Source: W0P28-013 sp963638355 (GTDB lineage: Bacteria > Bacteroidota > Bacteroidia > Bacteroidales > Paludibacteraceae). From it: 44,700 bases of DNA. The notes under the pieces were generated by a model. That model searched no databases. It saw nothing but the letters and a program-made list of their open reading frames with translations, and was not told the origin of the DNA. Made by a program: the position numbers and the translations under genes. Of this stretch, positions 17,116 to 24,528 are shown one piece after another. The stretch spans positions 1-44,700 of the forward strand of contig CAVHRT010000004.1 in the NCBI GenBank assembly GCA_963638355.1, in the 5' to 3' direction. Positions within the stretch are counted from its first letter, which is position 1; each line of letters starts with the position of its first letter.

Positions 17116-18933
17116 CTAATTCCTACCCACTAAAATTTTCTGTCCATTCAGCAGATAAACGCCTGCAGGCAGATCGTAAATGGTGGTTACGCCTTGGTTC
17201 AGATGAATGTTGGCGATAGTTACGCCCGAAACGCTGTAGAGCGTGCAGTCGGCAGCCTCATCGCTTTCGACAAAGAGCGCATTGCCCAATGTCCAAATGG
17301 TCATGTTGTCGGTCGAGACTTGTTTCAATGCGGTGATGGCTTCGAAAGCGACATCGTACCAACGCGTCCAGTCCCAGAGTTTCACCTCGCCAGCCTTGAG
17401 CGACAATCCGCCATTTTTCGGATATTGCTCTTTGGTGTCGCCCTCTTCGCCATTGGTAAAGATGACATTGCCCGAAGTCCAGCCCGACGGCAGCGACATG
17501 GCATAATAGTCGCCCGAGAGATTGTTCATCAAAAGTCCTGGCCACTCGGCGTTTGTTTTACTGCCATTGTACATGTAGCAGTAGATTTTGTCCCAATTAG
17601 CGGGCTTCACAGCGATGGCAGTACCCGTGGCGACGCGGAAAATTTCGCCTTTGGTGTAAATGTAGTTTTCCGTCACATCGTCTTTTTCTGATTTTGCTGT
17701 AACCGACAGCGTCACGCTTTTACCTACGGCAAGATCTTTGCCCAATGTGATAGTGGTTCTGCCATCGAAAGCCACTTCGGCTGCGCCATCAACGCTATAC
17801 GACGCCGAGGTTGCATCTTTCGCACGGAGCGTTACGTCAATCGATTCGCTGTGGAAAACATAGCCATCGGGCAGACTCACAGCCACTTGTGGAGCGGGAG
17901 CTTCGGCACTTCCAGCGCGACGGCAGCCCACATCGGCCAACTGACAACGAATGGTGTCGCTGTCCGATTTTTCGCCCGAGGTCGATTTGTCGTGAATGTA
18001 CTCGCCATAAACATTATCCAACATGCTGTGGTCGTGCGGCAAGCAGTCGATGCCCGATTCGCCACGCGTTGCAATAAGCATAGCACCAATGCCCGTTTTT
18101 GTCAGATAATCTTTGTCGATACCGAGCGCCACGAGCGGAATTTTAATCTCGTAGAAAGTGTCGTATTTAGTATTGTGTGTTTTGCTGATGAGTCCTTTGT
18201 ACGATTCTGCGTCCAGCAGATCGACCCAAACCGAGCCATCGCTGTAGACATCGGCGGTATCGGCAGGCGCATTCAAGTACCAAAGATTTTTGCTACCGCC
18301 AAAGGTTTCGCCCATTTTGTAGGAAATTCCTTTGTCAGTAAATGTCTTGCAATAAGCCGTGTCATAACTGGTGTTGCCAGCTGCATCGGCGGCAATAAAC
18401 ATGGCTGGCGTGCCCTGCCCTGCTTTGCCGCTCATCATCATTATGCGGTCGACGGGCGTATCGTACACCACGTCTACCTTGCCCCAAATCATTCCGCCAT
18501 TGCTCAAGCGCCCTGTCATTGTTGCTTCAGGATCGATGCTCAATGCGATAATCAGCGGCACATCGGCTATGCGACCGCCATCGCTCAGCGGACCGTCGCC
18601 TTCGCGCACCGAACTAAGCACATCGGCTACATTCACCATTTGCCATGCGAGATAGAGATTGCTATCGTCCCACGCAGCAAAAAGCGTGTAGCAGTCGAGC
18701 ACGCTGTTCTCGTGCATACCTTTGAAGGTGGTGCACATGTCGTTAGCCGAGCCTTGAGCAATAATCAAATCATCGTTCCAGTCGCTCGGGTCGCCATCGA
18801 TGGTGATGGTGGCTTCGTGTCCAAATTGATTGTTGGGATTTGTGCTGTACATGCCGCGGTTCTCAACCACGCCAACAGCAAAGAGTGTCTCGCACAGGGC
18901 GCAACACAAGCAGAGAAAAGTAAGTTTTTTCAC
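17116..18933 (-). CDS. Secreted starch-binding companion protein with sorting domain
   Basis: No catalytic site is recognised. I chose the GTG at 18933 (VKKLTFLCLCCALCETLFA, a plausible signal peptide; 605 residues); an in-frame TTG at 18981 is less likely. An N-terminal domain (TITIDGDPSDWNDDLIIA, then LFAAWDDSNLYLAWQMVN) resembles CBM9/DOMON-type sugar-binding beta-sandwiches. A middle Ig-like region follows (VAVSLPDGYVF to SVTLSVTAKSE), then a CBM26-like module (WDKIYCYMYNGSKTNAEWPG). The C-terminal sorting domain ends LPAGVYLLNGQKILVGRN, paralogous to the amylase's. The last residues and stop come from the TAGGAATTAGGAG repeat family. I infer a surface or secreted starch-binding partner of the amylase gene downstream of it on this strand. 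Confidence 0.75.
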   Translation of the reverse strand: MKKLTFLCLCCALCETLFAVGVVENRGMYSTNPNNQFGHEATITIDGDPSDWNDDLIIAQGSANDMCTTFKGMHENSVLDCYTLFAAWDDSNLYLAWQMVNVADVLSSVREGDGPLSDGGRIADVPLIIALSIDPEATMTGRLSNGGMIWGKVDVVYDTPVDRIMMMSGKAGQGTPAMFIAADAAGNTSYDTAYCKTFTDKGISYKMGETFGGSKNLWYLNAPADTADVYSDGSVWVDLLDAESYKGLISKTHNTKYDTFYEIKIPLVALGIDKDYLTKTGIGAMLIATRGESGIDCLPHDHSMLDNVYGEYIHDKSTSGEKSDSDTIRCQLADVGCRRAGSAEAPAPQVAVSLPDGYVFHSESIDVTLRAKDATSASYSVDGAAEVAFDGRTTITLGKDLAVGKSVTLSVTAKSEKDDVTENYIYTKGEIFRVATGTAIAVKPANWDKIYCYMYNGSKTNAEWPGLLMNNLSGDYYAMSLPSGWTSGNVIFTNGEEGDTKEQYPKNGGLSLKAGEVKLWDWTRWYDVAFEAITALKQVSTDNMTIWTLGNALFVESDEAADCTLYSVSGVTIANIHLNQGVTTIYDLPAGVYLLNGQKILVGRN

Positions 18934-19024
18934 AATCTCGAGATTTAAGGTTCTACTTGTAAGACAAACAATCCCCCTCAATCCCTACCATTGTGATTGC
19001 AGAATTATGTTTTTTTAAGAAAAC

Positions 19025-19049
19025 GTAGGGACGCGGCATGCCACGTCCC
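19025..19049 (+). repeat. REP-like hairpin, GGCATGCC family, copy 3
   Basis: GACGCGGCATGCCACGTC near-palindrome with flanking GTAGG and CCTG, followed by TTTGCAGTTAGTTG as in other copies. It fills the gap 18934-19112 together with the CAATTG array at 19084-19104. Confidence 0.85.
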
Positions 19050-19112
19050 TGTTTATCATTTGCAGTTAGTTGTTTTAACCGCCTAATTATCAATTGTCAA
19101 TTGAGCGACTTC

Positions 19113-19970
19113 TCACTTCTCGAGCAGCACTTTCAAGCAGCGCTCCAAACCATCGACCCAATAAGGAATGGTGATGCCGTAAGTCGATTTTATTTTTGCT
19201 TTGTTCAACACACTATAAAATGGTCGCGGAGTGCGGTAGGTGTAATCTTTCGACTCGATGGGCGAGACAGCGCAATCGATGCCAGCCAAGCGGAAAATCA
19301 TGGTGGTGAAATCGTACCAACTGCACACGCCTTCGTTGGTGAAATGGAAGATGCCCGGCACAAAACGTTCGGCGGTTACAATCTTCAAAATAGCTTCGGC
19401 AAGGTCGGCAGCGTAGGTTGGCGTGCCAATTTGGTCGAAAACCACTTTCAGACTGTCGCGCTCAGAACCGAGACGCAACATGGTTTTCACAAAATTGTTT
19501 CCGAAGCCCGAATAGAGCCATGCCGTGCGCACTATCACCGCATCAGGACAAACCTCCGTCAGCGCGCGTTCGCCAGCCAATTTTGTCTTGCCATAGACGG
19601 TATTTGGTGCCACGGGCATATCTTCGGTGTAAGGCACATGCCCCAGCCCATCGAACACATAATCGGTAGAGACATGCACCATGCGAACGCCATGAGCCTG
19701 CGCCACGACGCCCAAATTGCGTACTGCATCGCAATTTATCTTGTTGCAAAGTGCCTCATCGTCCTCGGCCTTGTCAACAGCCGTGTAGGCAGCGCAGTTC
19801 ACAATGAAATCGGGCTGCTCCTTCGCCACCAACGCCTCTATGGCATTGCGATTGCAAATATCGAGCGTATCGACATCGGTAAAAATGGGCTGCAACTGCT
19901 GATAACGCTGCAAAGCCACGCGCATCTCGTTGCCCAACTGACCGTATGCGCCCGTAATCAAAAGTTTCAT
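19113..19970 (-). CDS. rfbD: dTDP-4-dehydrorhamnose reductase
   Basis: NAD(P)H-dependent final step of dTDP-L-rhamnose synthesis, supplying rhamnose for surface polysaccharides. The 285-residue product has the Rossmann glycine motif TGAYGQLG at 6-13, VNCAAYTAVDKAE near 58-69, STDYVFDG at 101-108, and the catalytic YxxxK (YGKTK, Tyr126/Lys130). It stands alone, without rfbA, rfbB or rfbC nearby. The stop codon lies within a GTGAGAAGT-type repeat that joins the CAATTG array at 19084-19104. A TAATTTTG -7 box lies upstream at 19994-20001. Confidence 0.95.
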   Translation of the reverse strand: MKLLITGAYGQLGNEMRVALQRYQQLQPIFTDVDTLDICNRNAIEALVAKEQPDFIVNCAAYTAVDKAEDDEALCNKINCDAVRNLGVVAQAHGVRMVHVSTDYVFDGLGHVPYTEDMPVAPNTVYGKTKLAGERALTEVCPDAVIVRTAWLYSGFGNNFVKTMLRLGSERDSLKVVFDQIGTPTYAADLAEAILKIVTAERFVPGIFHFTNEGVCSWYDFTTMIFRLAGIDCAVSPIESKDYTYRTPRPFYSVLNKAKIKSTYGITIPYWVDGLERCLKVLLEK

Positions 19971-19993
19971 GGTTGAAAAAATTTTTTGGATTG

Positions 19994-20001
19994 CAAAATT
20001 A
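19994..20001 (-). promoter_or_regulatory. Bacteroidetes -7 box upstream of rfbD
   Basis: On the minus strand this reads TAATTTTG, a TAnnTTTG match 23 bases before the rfbD start. No -33 element was found. Confidence 0.55.
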
Positions 20002-20054
20002 CGATTTTTTGTTGAAATGAGAACCCTAACTATGACTTTTGACTATGACCAAGC

Positions 20055-20167
20055 GGTAACCACGACCAACTGCAAAAAACAAACGCGGACGTAGCATGCC
20101 GCGACCCTACAATTAACCACAACAGCTAGGAACAGAAATCGCTTGCGATTTCGAGAAACCTAGAAAC
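20055..20167 (-). repeat. ~113-bp dispersed composite repeat, copy 2 (inverted)
   Basis: Reverse complement of the module order at 12337-12457: GTTTCTAGGTTTCTCGAAAT, hairpin GAAATCGC-TT-GCGATTTC (20135-20152), a variable stretch, a REP-like GGCATG(C) hairpin (20087-20110), then TTTTTGCAGTTGGTCGTGG and TTACC. The 303-base gap 19971-20273 is made of the rfbD promoter, this element, a CGCGTTAAAC module (20205-20236) and the next promoter; no gene is seen in it. Confidence 0.85.
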
Positions 20168-20204
20168 AATTAAAAACCGGAATTTTTGACCTGCCGACTC
20201 TGAC

Positions 20205-20236
20205 CAGTGCGTTAAACCCATCAACTTATCAACTTA
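20205..20236 (+). repeat. GCGTTAAAC plus TCAACT module, copy 2
   Basis: CAGTGCGTTAAACCCATCAA followed by TTATCAACTT, matching the modules at 10439 and 21819. It directly precedes the -7 box at 20243. Confidence 0.75.
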
Positions 20237-20242
20237 AATTCT

Positions 20243-20250
20243 TACCTTTG
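20243..20250 (+). promoter_or_regulatory. Bacteroidetes -7 box upstream of the Pr6Pr-like gene
   Basis: TACCTTTG matches TAnnTTTG, 23 bases before the ATG at 20274. No -33 match was seen; repeat DNA abuts it upstream. Confidence 0.65.
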
Positions 20251-20273
20251 CAAAACGAAAAAAATCACACGAA

Positions 20274-20927
20274 ATGGAGAAAAATCGAACTTTGCGCGCG
20301 GCTTTTGCGCTGAATATCGTGATTGTGGCGATGGAATTGGTGGGTTTTACCCTCAATCTGATGAAGGAAAAAAGCCTCGAAATTCTGCAATACTACACAC
20401 AACTAAGCAACCTGCTACTGCTTGTGGCATGTTTCGCAATGGCCATTTTTCAATGGTCGGCACTGCGCCATGGCCGCGACATTCCCGCGTGGGTGCGGTT
20501 GCTCCGCTATGTGGCGACTTGCTGCGTGGCAGTAACTTTCACGGTGGTAGTTTTTGTGCTGGCACCCGACGAAGCCACAGAACGCGGCATTGCTGGCTAT
20601 TTCGACATGCTAATGGGCGGCTATCTGTTCTATTTCCACTTCGCTTGCCCCATTTTGGCAATTGTCAATCTCATCTTTTTCGAGAAAAATAGCGACCTGC
20701 GCCCAACCATCGCACTGCTCGCACTGCTACCGACGGTGCTCTACGCTGTGGTTGGCATCACACTCAACGCCCTGCGCATGATGGACGGCCCCTATTTCTT
20801 CCTAAAAGTACACGACCAGCCCGTTTACATGTCCATCGTTTGGTGCGCGGTGGTTCTCGGCACAGCCTATGCACTAGCCTACGCACTCTATCGCGCAAAT
20901 AGGCAGAAAATTTCACTTTCAAAATAA
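20274..20927 (+). CDS. Pr6Pr-like integral membrane protein
   Basis: A 217-residue membrane protein with about six hydrophobic segments: near residues 8-27, 40-60, 75-96, 110-132, 144-162 and 180-201. The phrases LQYYTQLSNLLLL and DGPYFFLKV are typical of the Pr6Pr/FAR-17a-like family annotated in many bacteria, whose biochemical role is not established. It has its own promoter, and the downstream HAD gene has another, so it is probably a single-gene unit. The family call is from memory of motif style. Confidence 0.6.
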   Translation: MEKNRTLRAAFALNIVIVAMELVGFTLNLMKEKSLEILQYYTQLSNLLLLVACFAMAIFQWSALRHGRDIPAWVRLLRYVATCCVAVTFTVVVFVLAPDEATERGIAGYFDMLMGGYLFYFHFACPILAIVNLIFFEKNSDLRPTIALLALLPTVLYAVVGITLNALRMMDGPYFFLKVHDQPVYMSIVWCAVVLGTAYALAYALYRANRQKISLSK

Positions 20928-20972
20928 AATCTGCAAAAATCTCGGTAAATTCCAAATTTCAGTAAAAATTTG

Positions 20973-20980
20973 TATCTTTG
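20973..20980 (+). promoter_or_regulatory. Bacteroidetes -7 box immediately before the HAD gene
   Basis: TATCTTTG, an exact TAnnTTTG match, ends only eight bases before the ATG at 20989. Transcription would start at about 20984-20988, giving a leaderless or nearly leaderless mRNA. Confidence 0.65.
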
Positions 20981-20988
20981 CAGATTGT

Positions 20989-21717
20989 ATGGAACAAATT
21001 GACGATTTTATAAAACTTCACGGTTATCCAAAGTTTGAGTTGAAAGCCGTTTTCTTCGATATGGACGGCGTTTTGTTCAATTCAATGCCTTATCACGCCT
21101 ACGCTTGGGCAAAGACTTTTGGCAATCACGGGTTCAATTTTTCGGAGTACGATGCCTATCTGAACGAAGGGCGCACGGGCGAATCGGTCATCAACGAATA
21201 TTTTCTGAAACGATTTGGTCGTCCTGCCACCAAAGCCGAATGCGATGCGCTGTATGCCGAAAAGGGCAAAATTTTCATCTCGTGCGGACCGGTGAAACCC
21301 ATCGATGGCGTGGGCGAACTGCTGCAGCACATCAAACAGCAAGGGCTTGATATTTACATAGTTACGGGTTCGGCGCAACATTCGCTGCTCGACACGCTAA
21401 ACAATCATTTTCCAGACATTTTTCAACGCGAAAAAATGGTTACTGCCTTCGATGTGAAGATAGGCAAACCCAATCCCGAACCCTATCTGATGGCATTGCA
21501 AAAGGCAAAAGTAGAACCTTGGCAAGCCGTTGTAGTTGAAAATGCGCCACTTGGTGTGCAATCGGCCGTGGGTGCGGGCATCTTCACCATTGGTGTGAAC
21601 ACAGGCATTTTGCGACCCGAAGAACTCCAGAACGCCGGTGCCAACCTCGTTCTGCCCAACATGCGCGAACTGCTGAAATGCTGGAAAGAAATTAAGAATT
21701 GCCCAATTGATAATTGA
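20989..21717 (+). CDS. HAD family phosphatase, beta-phosphoglucomutase-like
   Basis: A 242-residue haloacid-dehalogenase hydrolase of subfamily IA with the alpha-helical cap of beta-phosphoglucomutase-like sugar phosphatases. Motif I is FFDMDGVLF (nucleophile Asp24, acid/base Asp26), motif II is VTGSAQ, the motif III lysine is in KIGKPNPEPY, and motif IV is VVENAPLGV. The substrate is probably a sugar or other small phosphate and cannot be told from sequence. The start at 20989 is needed to keep the N-terminus before the motif, which leaves almost no leader after the -7 box. The last four residues (PIDN) and the TGA stop are encoded by a CAATTGATAATTGA repeat. Confidence 0.9.
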   Translation: MEQIDDFIKLHGYPKFELKAVFFDMDGVLFNSMPYHAYAWAKTFGNHGFNFSEYDAYLNEGRTGESVINEYFLKRFGRPATKAECDALYAEKGKIFISCGPVKPIDGVGELLQHIKQQGLDIYIVTGSAQHSLLDTLNNHFPDIFQREKMVTAFDVKIGKPNPEPYLMALQKAKVEPWQAVVVENAPLGVQSAVGAGIFTIGVNTGILRPEELQNAGANLVLPNMRELLKCWKEIKNCPIDN

Positions 21718-21790
21718 TAATTGACAATTGACAATTTTCGCGCCAAAGTTGGATAGCATACAATCTTCAAATCTTCAAATTTTCAAATGA
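21704..21790 (+). repeat. Composite spacer repeat: CAATTG array plus GGATAGCA core plus TCAAATCT array
   Basis: The CAATTGATAATTGA array (21704-21736) leads into TTCGCGCCAAAGTTGGATAG, CATACAATCT and TTCAAATCT units. This is the same order, with variation, as 1284-1371 and as the reverse complement at 30895-30981. It overlaps the 3' end of the HAD gene. Confidence 0.8.
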
Positions 21791-21818
21791 AAAATTTTTA
21801 GCCTTACACCCCCTGACT

Positions 21819-21855
21819 CACGCGTTAAACTCGTCAACTAATCAACTTTTCAACC
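21819..21855 (+). repeat. CACGCGTTAAACT plus TCAACT module, copy 3
   Basis: CACGCGTTAAACTCGTCAAC followed by TAATCAACTTTTCAACC. It ends nine bases before the porin start codon, so the gap 21718-21864 is wholly repeat-derived. Confidence 0.8.
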
Positions 21856-21864
21856 TAGAAAATA

Positions 21865-23010
21865 ATGCTCACAAAAAAACATATCATCTCTGCCTTGTTT
21901 CTTGCCGCAGCCACAACGCTGATGGCGCAAACCGACTCCATTGCGCAAGCCGAAAAACTCGCCAAGCAGCAGCACCGCGACTCCATTGCCGAACTATTGC
22001 CTTTCGATGTGAGCAATGCACAAAAAGCTGATATCGACGAAGGCAAGGCACTCGACAAAAAGCGCATGGAAAAGACCGACTACATTCCCGAAATTCACGG
22101 CACTGTGCGCGGTCGCTACGAATACAACATCACCGACGACGCACACCGTTTTCAAGTGCGCAACGCCCGCATGAGCATCACCGGCAATGTGCACCCAATA
22201 GTGGCATACAAAGCCGAAATCGACTTCTCCGACAAAGGCACAATAAAAATGCTCGATGCCTACGCCCGCGTCTTCCCCGTGAAAGGATTGGCACTCACCA
22301 TCGGTCAGATGAAAGTGCCGTTCAGCACCGACAATCTGCGCAGTCCGCACCTGCAATACTTCGCCAACCGCTCATTTTTGGTGAAAGAGACCGCTGGCAC
22401 GCGCGATGTGGGCTTCACTGCCAGTTACACGCTTACCGAAAAATTCCCATTTTCTATTGTGGCTGGCATCTACAACGGACTGGGTCTGACGCAACAAAAA
22501 GTCTGGAAAAAACACATGTGCTATTCGGCGCGCGCCGTGTTCGATCCGTGCCAATACATCAATTTCTCGCTCAATTTCCAATCGTTCGACCCCGACTCCA
22601 TTCGCATGAATGTGTACGACGTTGGACTCTATTCCAATTTCTATGGCGTGCATATCGAGGCGGAATATCTCTACAAAACCTACGAGGACAACATCTTTCA
22701 GCCATCGCACGCATTCACAGGATTTGTGAACTACGATCTGAAATTGCCAAAAGTATTCAGCAAAATTTCGTTCCTTGCGCGCTACGACATGATGACCGAC
22801 CACTGGCACGGCTACAACGACGACAACGGTATGTTTAGTGTAGACGATGTGGCGCGCCAACGCCTCACAGCGGGCATCACACTCAGCATTGCAAAACCAT
22901 TCTTTGCCGACCTAAGAATAAACTACGAAAAATTCTTCTACGACGACTGGACCAAAGCCGATGCCGACAATAAAGACAAACTCGTGCTAGAAATGGTCGT
23001 AAGATTTTAA
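21865..23010 (+). CDS. Phosphate-selective porin O/P family outer-membrane porin
   Basis: A 381-residue porin with a signal peptide (MLTKKHIISALFLAAATTLMA) and a 16-strand-type barrel of the OprO/OprP family. Family features: IHGTVRGRYEYN near 81-92, FQVRNARMSITGNV near 98-111, AYKAEIDFSD, LTIGQMKVPFS near 147-157, and a C-terminal strand ending MVVRF, the usual aromatic terminus. A short charged segment (EKLAKQQHRD) follows the signal. Pho-regulated anion uptake is known for Pseudomonas members; in Bacteroidetes the substrate is usually unknown. No Bacteroidetes promoter box was found in the repeat-built leader. Confidence 0.9.
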   Translation: MLTKKHIISALFLAAATTLMAQTDSIAQAEKLAKQQHRDSIAELLPFDVSNAQKADIDEGKALDKKRMEKTDYIPEIHGTVRGRYEYNITDDAHRFQVRNARMSITGNVHPIVAYKAEIDFSDKGTIKMLDAYARVFPVKGLALTIGQMKVPFSTDNLRSPHLQYFANRSFLVKETAGTRDVGFTASYTLTEKFPFSIVAGIYNGLGLTQQKVWKKHMCYSARAVFDPCQYINFSLNFQSFDPDSIRMNVYDVGLYSNFYGVHIEAEYLYKTYEDNIFQPSHAFTGFVNYDLKLPKVFSKISFLARYDMMTDHWHGYNDDNGMFSVDDVARQRLTAGITLSIAKPFFADLRINYEKFFYDDWTKADADNKDKLVLEMVVRF

Positions 23011-23045
23011 AAAGTTAGGAATTAGGAGTGAGGAGTGAGAAGTTT
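23010..23045 (+). repeat. GTTAGGAATTAGGAGTGAGG array after the porin gene
   Basis: A run of TTAGGAATTAGGAGTGAGGA and GTGAGAAGT units directly after the porin stop. The same array, reversed, ends the gene at 17116-18933, and related GTTGAGAGGTTAG units follow nadC (24393-24428) and, reversed, occur at 28854-28883. Confidence 0.75.
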
Positions 23046-23100
23046 CGCAGACCGCTGTGGATACCGACAATCTGAAATTTGAAATTTGAAATTTGAAATC
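23046..23100 (+). repeat. Dispersed ~50-bp spacer module, copy 2
   Basis: GCAGACCGCTGTGGATACCG, ACAATCT and three GAAATTT units, nearly identical to 1321-1371. A TCAACT array follows (23101-23130). Confidence 0.8.
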
Positions 23101-23186
23101 ACTTCAACTTATCAACTTTTCAACTCGTCAACCAACATTTGGCACAAGATTTGCTTACTTTCTACGGAGCAAATCAAAAAAGTGCC

Positions 23187-23558
23187 ATGAAAAAATGCTT
23201 ACTACTTGCAGCGTTAATCGTCTGCATTCCAAAGATTTACGCTAACGCCATCGACCAAGTCGCGGCTCATTTTGCCGAAGGCGATGCCGAACGCATTGCG
23301 CAATATCTGAATAGCAACGTGGAATTGTCGATAAAAAACGCCAACAACGTCTTCACAAGTCAGCAAACCGAAACCATTCTCAGCGACTTTTTCAAGAAAA
23401 ATCCTGTGAAAAGTTTCACCATCAACGACCGCGGCAATCGCAACGGACAACAGTTTGCCATTGGGCTGCTAAAGACGCAAAACGGCACTTACCGCATCTA
23501 TTTCATGACCAAAAACGACCTAATACAACAACTCAGAATAGACCAAACAAATGATTGA
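23187..23558 (+). CDS. DUF4783 domain protein
   Basis: About 123 residues with a signal peptide (MKKCLLLAALIVCIPKIYA). I chose the start at 23187; the in-frame ATG at 23139 would put 16 unlikely residues before the signal. The body (IDQVAAHFAEGDAERIAQYL, NVELSIKN, QTETILSDFFKKNP) matches DUF4783, a small SnoaL/NTF2-like family common in Bacteroidetes and of unknown function. It probably acts in the periplasm. Its 3' end overlaps the nadC start by eight bases, so the two are likely coupled. Confidence 0.8.
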   Translation: MKKCLLLAALIVCIPKIYANAIDQVAAHFAEGDAERIAQYLNSNVELSIKNANNVFTSQQTETILSDFFKKNPVKSFTINDRGNRNGQQFAIGLLKTQNGTYRIYFMTKNDLIQQLRIDQTND

Positions 23559-24393
23559 CAACCTCGACGAACAAATCAAGCTCTGGTTTGCCGAAGACAT
23601 AGGCGACGGCGACCACACCACCCTTTCGTGCATTCCTGCCGACGCGCGCGGCAAACAACAACTCATCATCAAAGAAGATGGCGTGCTGGCGGGTGTTGAA
23701 GTGGCAAAACGCATATTCCACGCTTTCGATCCCGACCTAAAAATGACGCAACTGCTGCACGACGGCGACCGTGTGAAGCGTGGCGACATCGCTTTCGTAG
23801 TCGAAGGACGCGTGCAATCGCTGCTACAAACCGAACGCCTGATGCTGAACATAATGCAACGCATGAGCGGCGTAGCCACACGCACAGCCGAATATGTGAA
23901 ACGCCTCGAAGGCACACACACACGCGTACTCGACACACGCAAAACCACTCCAGGTCTGCGCATGCTCGAAAAAGAAGCTGTGAAAATCGGCGGCGGCTGC
24001 AACCATCGCATCGGTCTGTTCGATATGATTTTGCTGAAAGACAACCACGTTGATTTCGCTGGCGGAATAGCCAACGCCATCAATCGCGCTCGCAACTATT
24101 GCCGCGAAAAGGGCAAAAATCTGAAGATTGAAATCGAGGTACGCAACTTCGACGAACTGCAGCAAGCACTCGACTGCGGCGGCGTCGATCGCATAATGCT
24201 CGACAACTTTACACCAGCCGACACGCGCCGTGCGGTTGAGATAATCGCTGGTCGCTGCGAGACCGAATCGTCGGGCGGCATCACACTCGACACACTGCGC
24301 GACTATGCCGACTGCGGCGTCGACTTCATCTCGGTTGGCGCACTCACCCACTCCGTGAAGAGTCTCGACATGAGCTTCAAAGCGGTGAAATAG
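23551..24393 (+). CDS. nadC: Nicotinate-nucleotide diphosphorylase (carboxylating)
   Basis: Converts quinolinate and PRPP to nicotinate mononucleotide, CO2 and diphosphate in de novo NAD synthesis. The 280-residue length is typical. Motifs: EDIGDGDHTT near 15-24, RMSGVATRTAEYV near 106-118, LDTRKTTPGLRMLEKEAVKI near 130-149, GGGCNHRIGL, LLKDNH, and the C-terminal ISVGALTHS. The ATG lies within the end of the DUF4783 gene. A strong intrinsic terminator follows at 24431-24464. nadA and nadB are not in the window. Confidence 0.96.
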   Translation: MIDNLDEQIKLWFAEDIGDGDHTTLSCIPADARGKQQLIIKEDGVLAGVEVAKRIFHAFDPDLKMTQLLHDGDRVKRGDIAFVVEGRVQSLLQTERLMLNIMQRMSGVATRTAEYVKRLEGTHTRVLDTRKTTPGLRMLEKEAVKIGGGCNHRIGLFDMILLKDNHVDFAGGIANAINRARNYCREKGKNLKIEIEVRNFDELQQALDCGGVDRIMLDNFTPADTRRAVEIIAGRCETESSGGITLDTLRDYADCGVDFISVGALTHSVKSLDMSFKAVK

Positions 24394-24430
24394 TTGAGAG
24401 GTTAGAGTTGAGAGGTTATAGGTTATAGGG

Positions 24431-24464
24431 AAAACGGCTTTCAAAAAATTGAAAGCCGTTTTTT
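24431..24464 (+). terminator. Intrinsic terminator after nadC
   Basis: AAAACGGCTTTC at 24431-24442 pairs exactly with GAAAGCCGTTTT at 24451-24462, with an eight-base A-rich loop and a T-run. This is the clearest terminator in the window. Confidence 0.9.
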
Positions 24465-24497
24465 GCATTCCTATTTCGCCAATCGAGAAAATTTTGG

Positions 24498-24505
24498 TAC
24501 CTTTG
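24498..24505 (+). promoter_or_regulatory. Bacteroidetes -7 box upstream of the GNAT gene
   Basis: TACCTTTG matches TAnnTTTG, with the ATG at 24529. A weak TTTC lies about 20 bases upstream of the box; it is not a clear -33. Confidence 0.65.
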
Positions 24506-24528
24506 CGAGATTGAAAAAAAATGAATCA

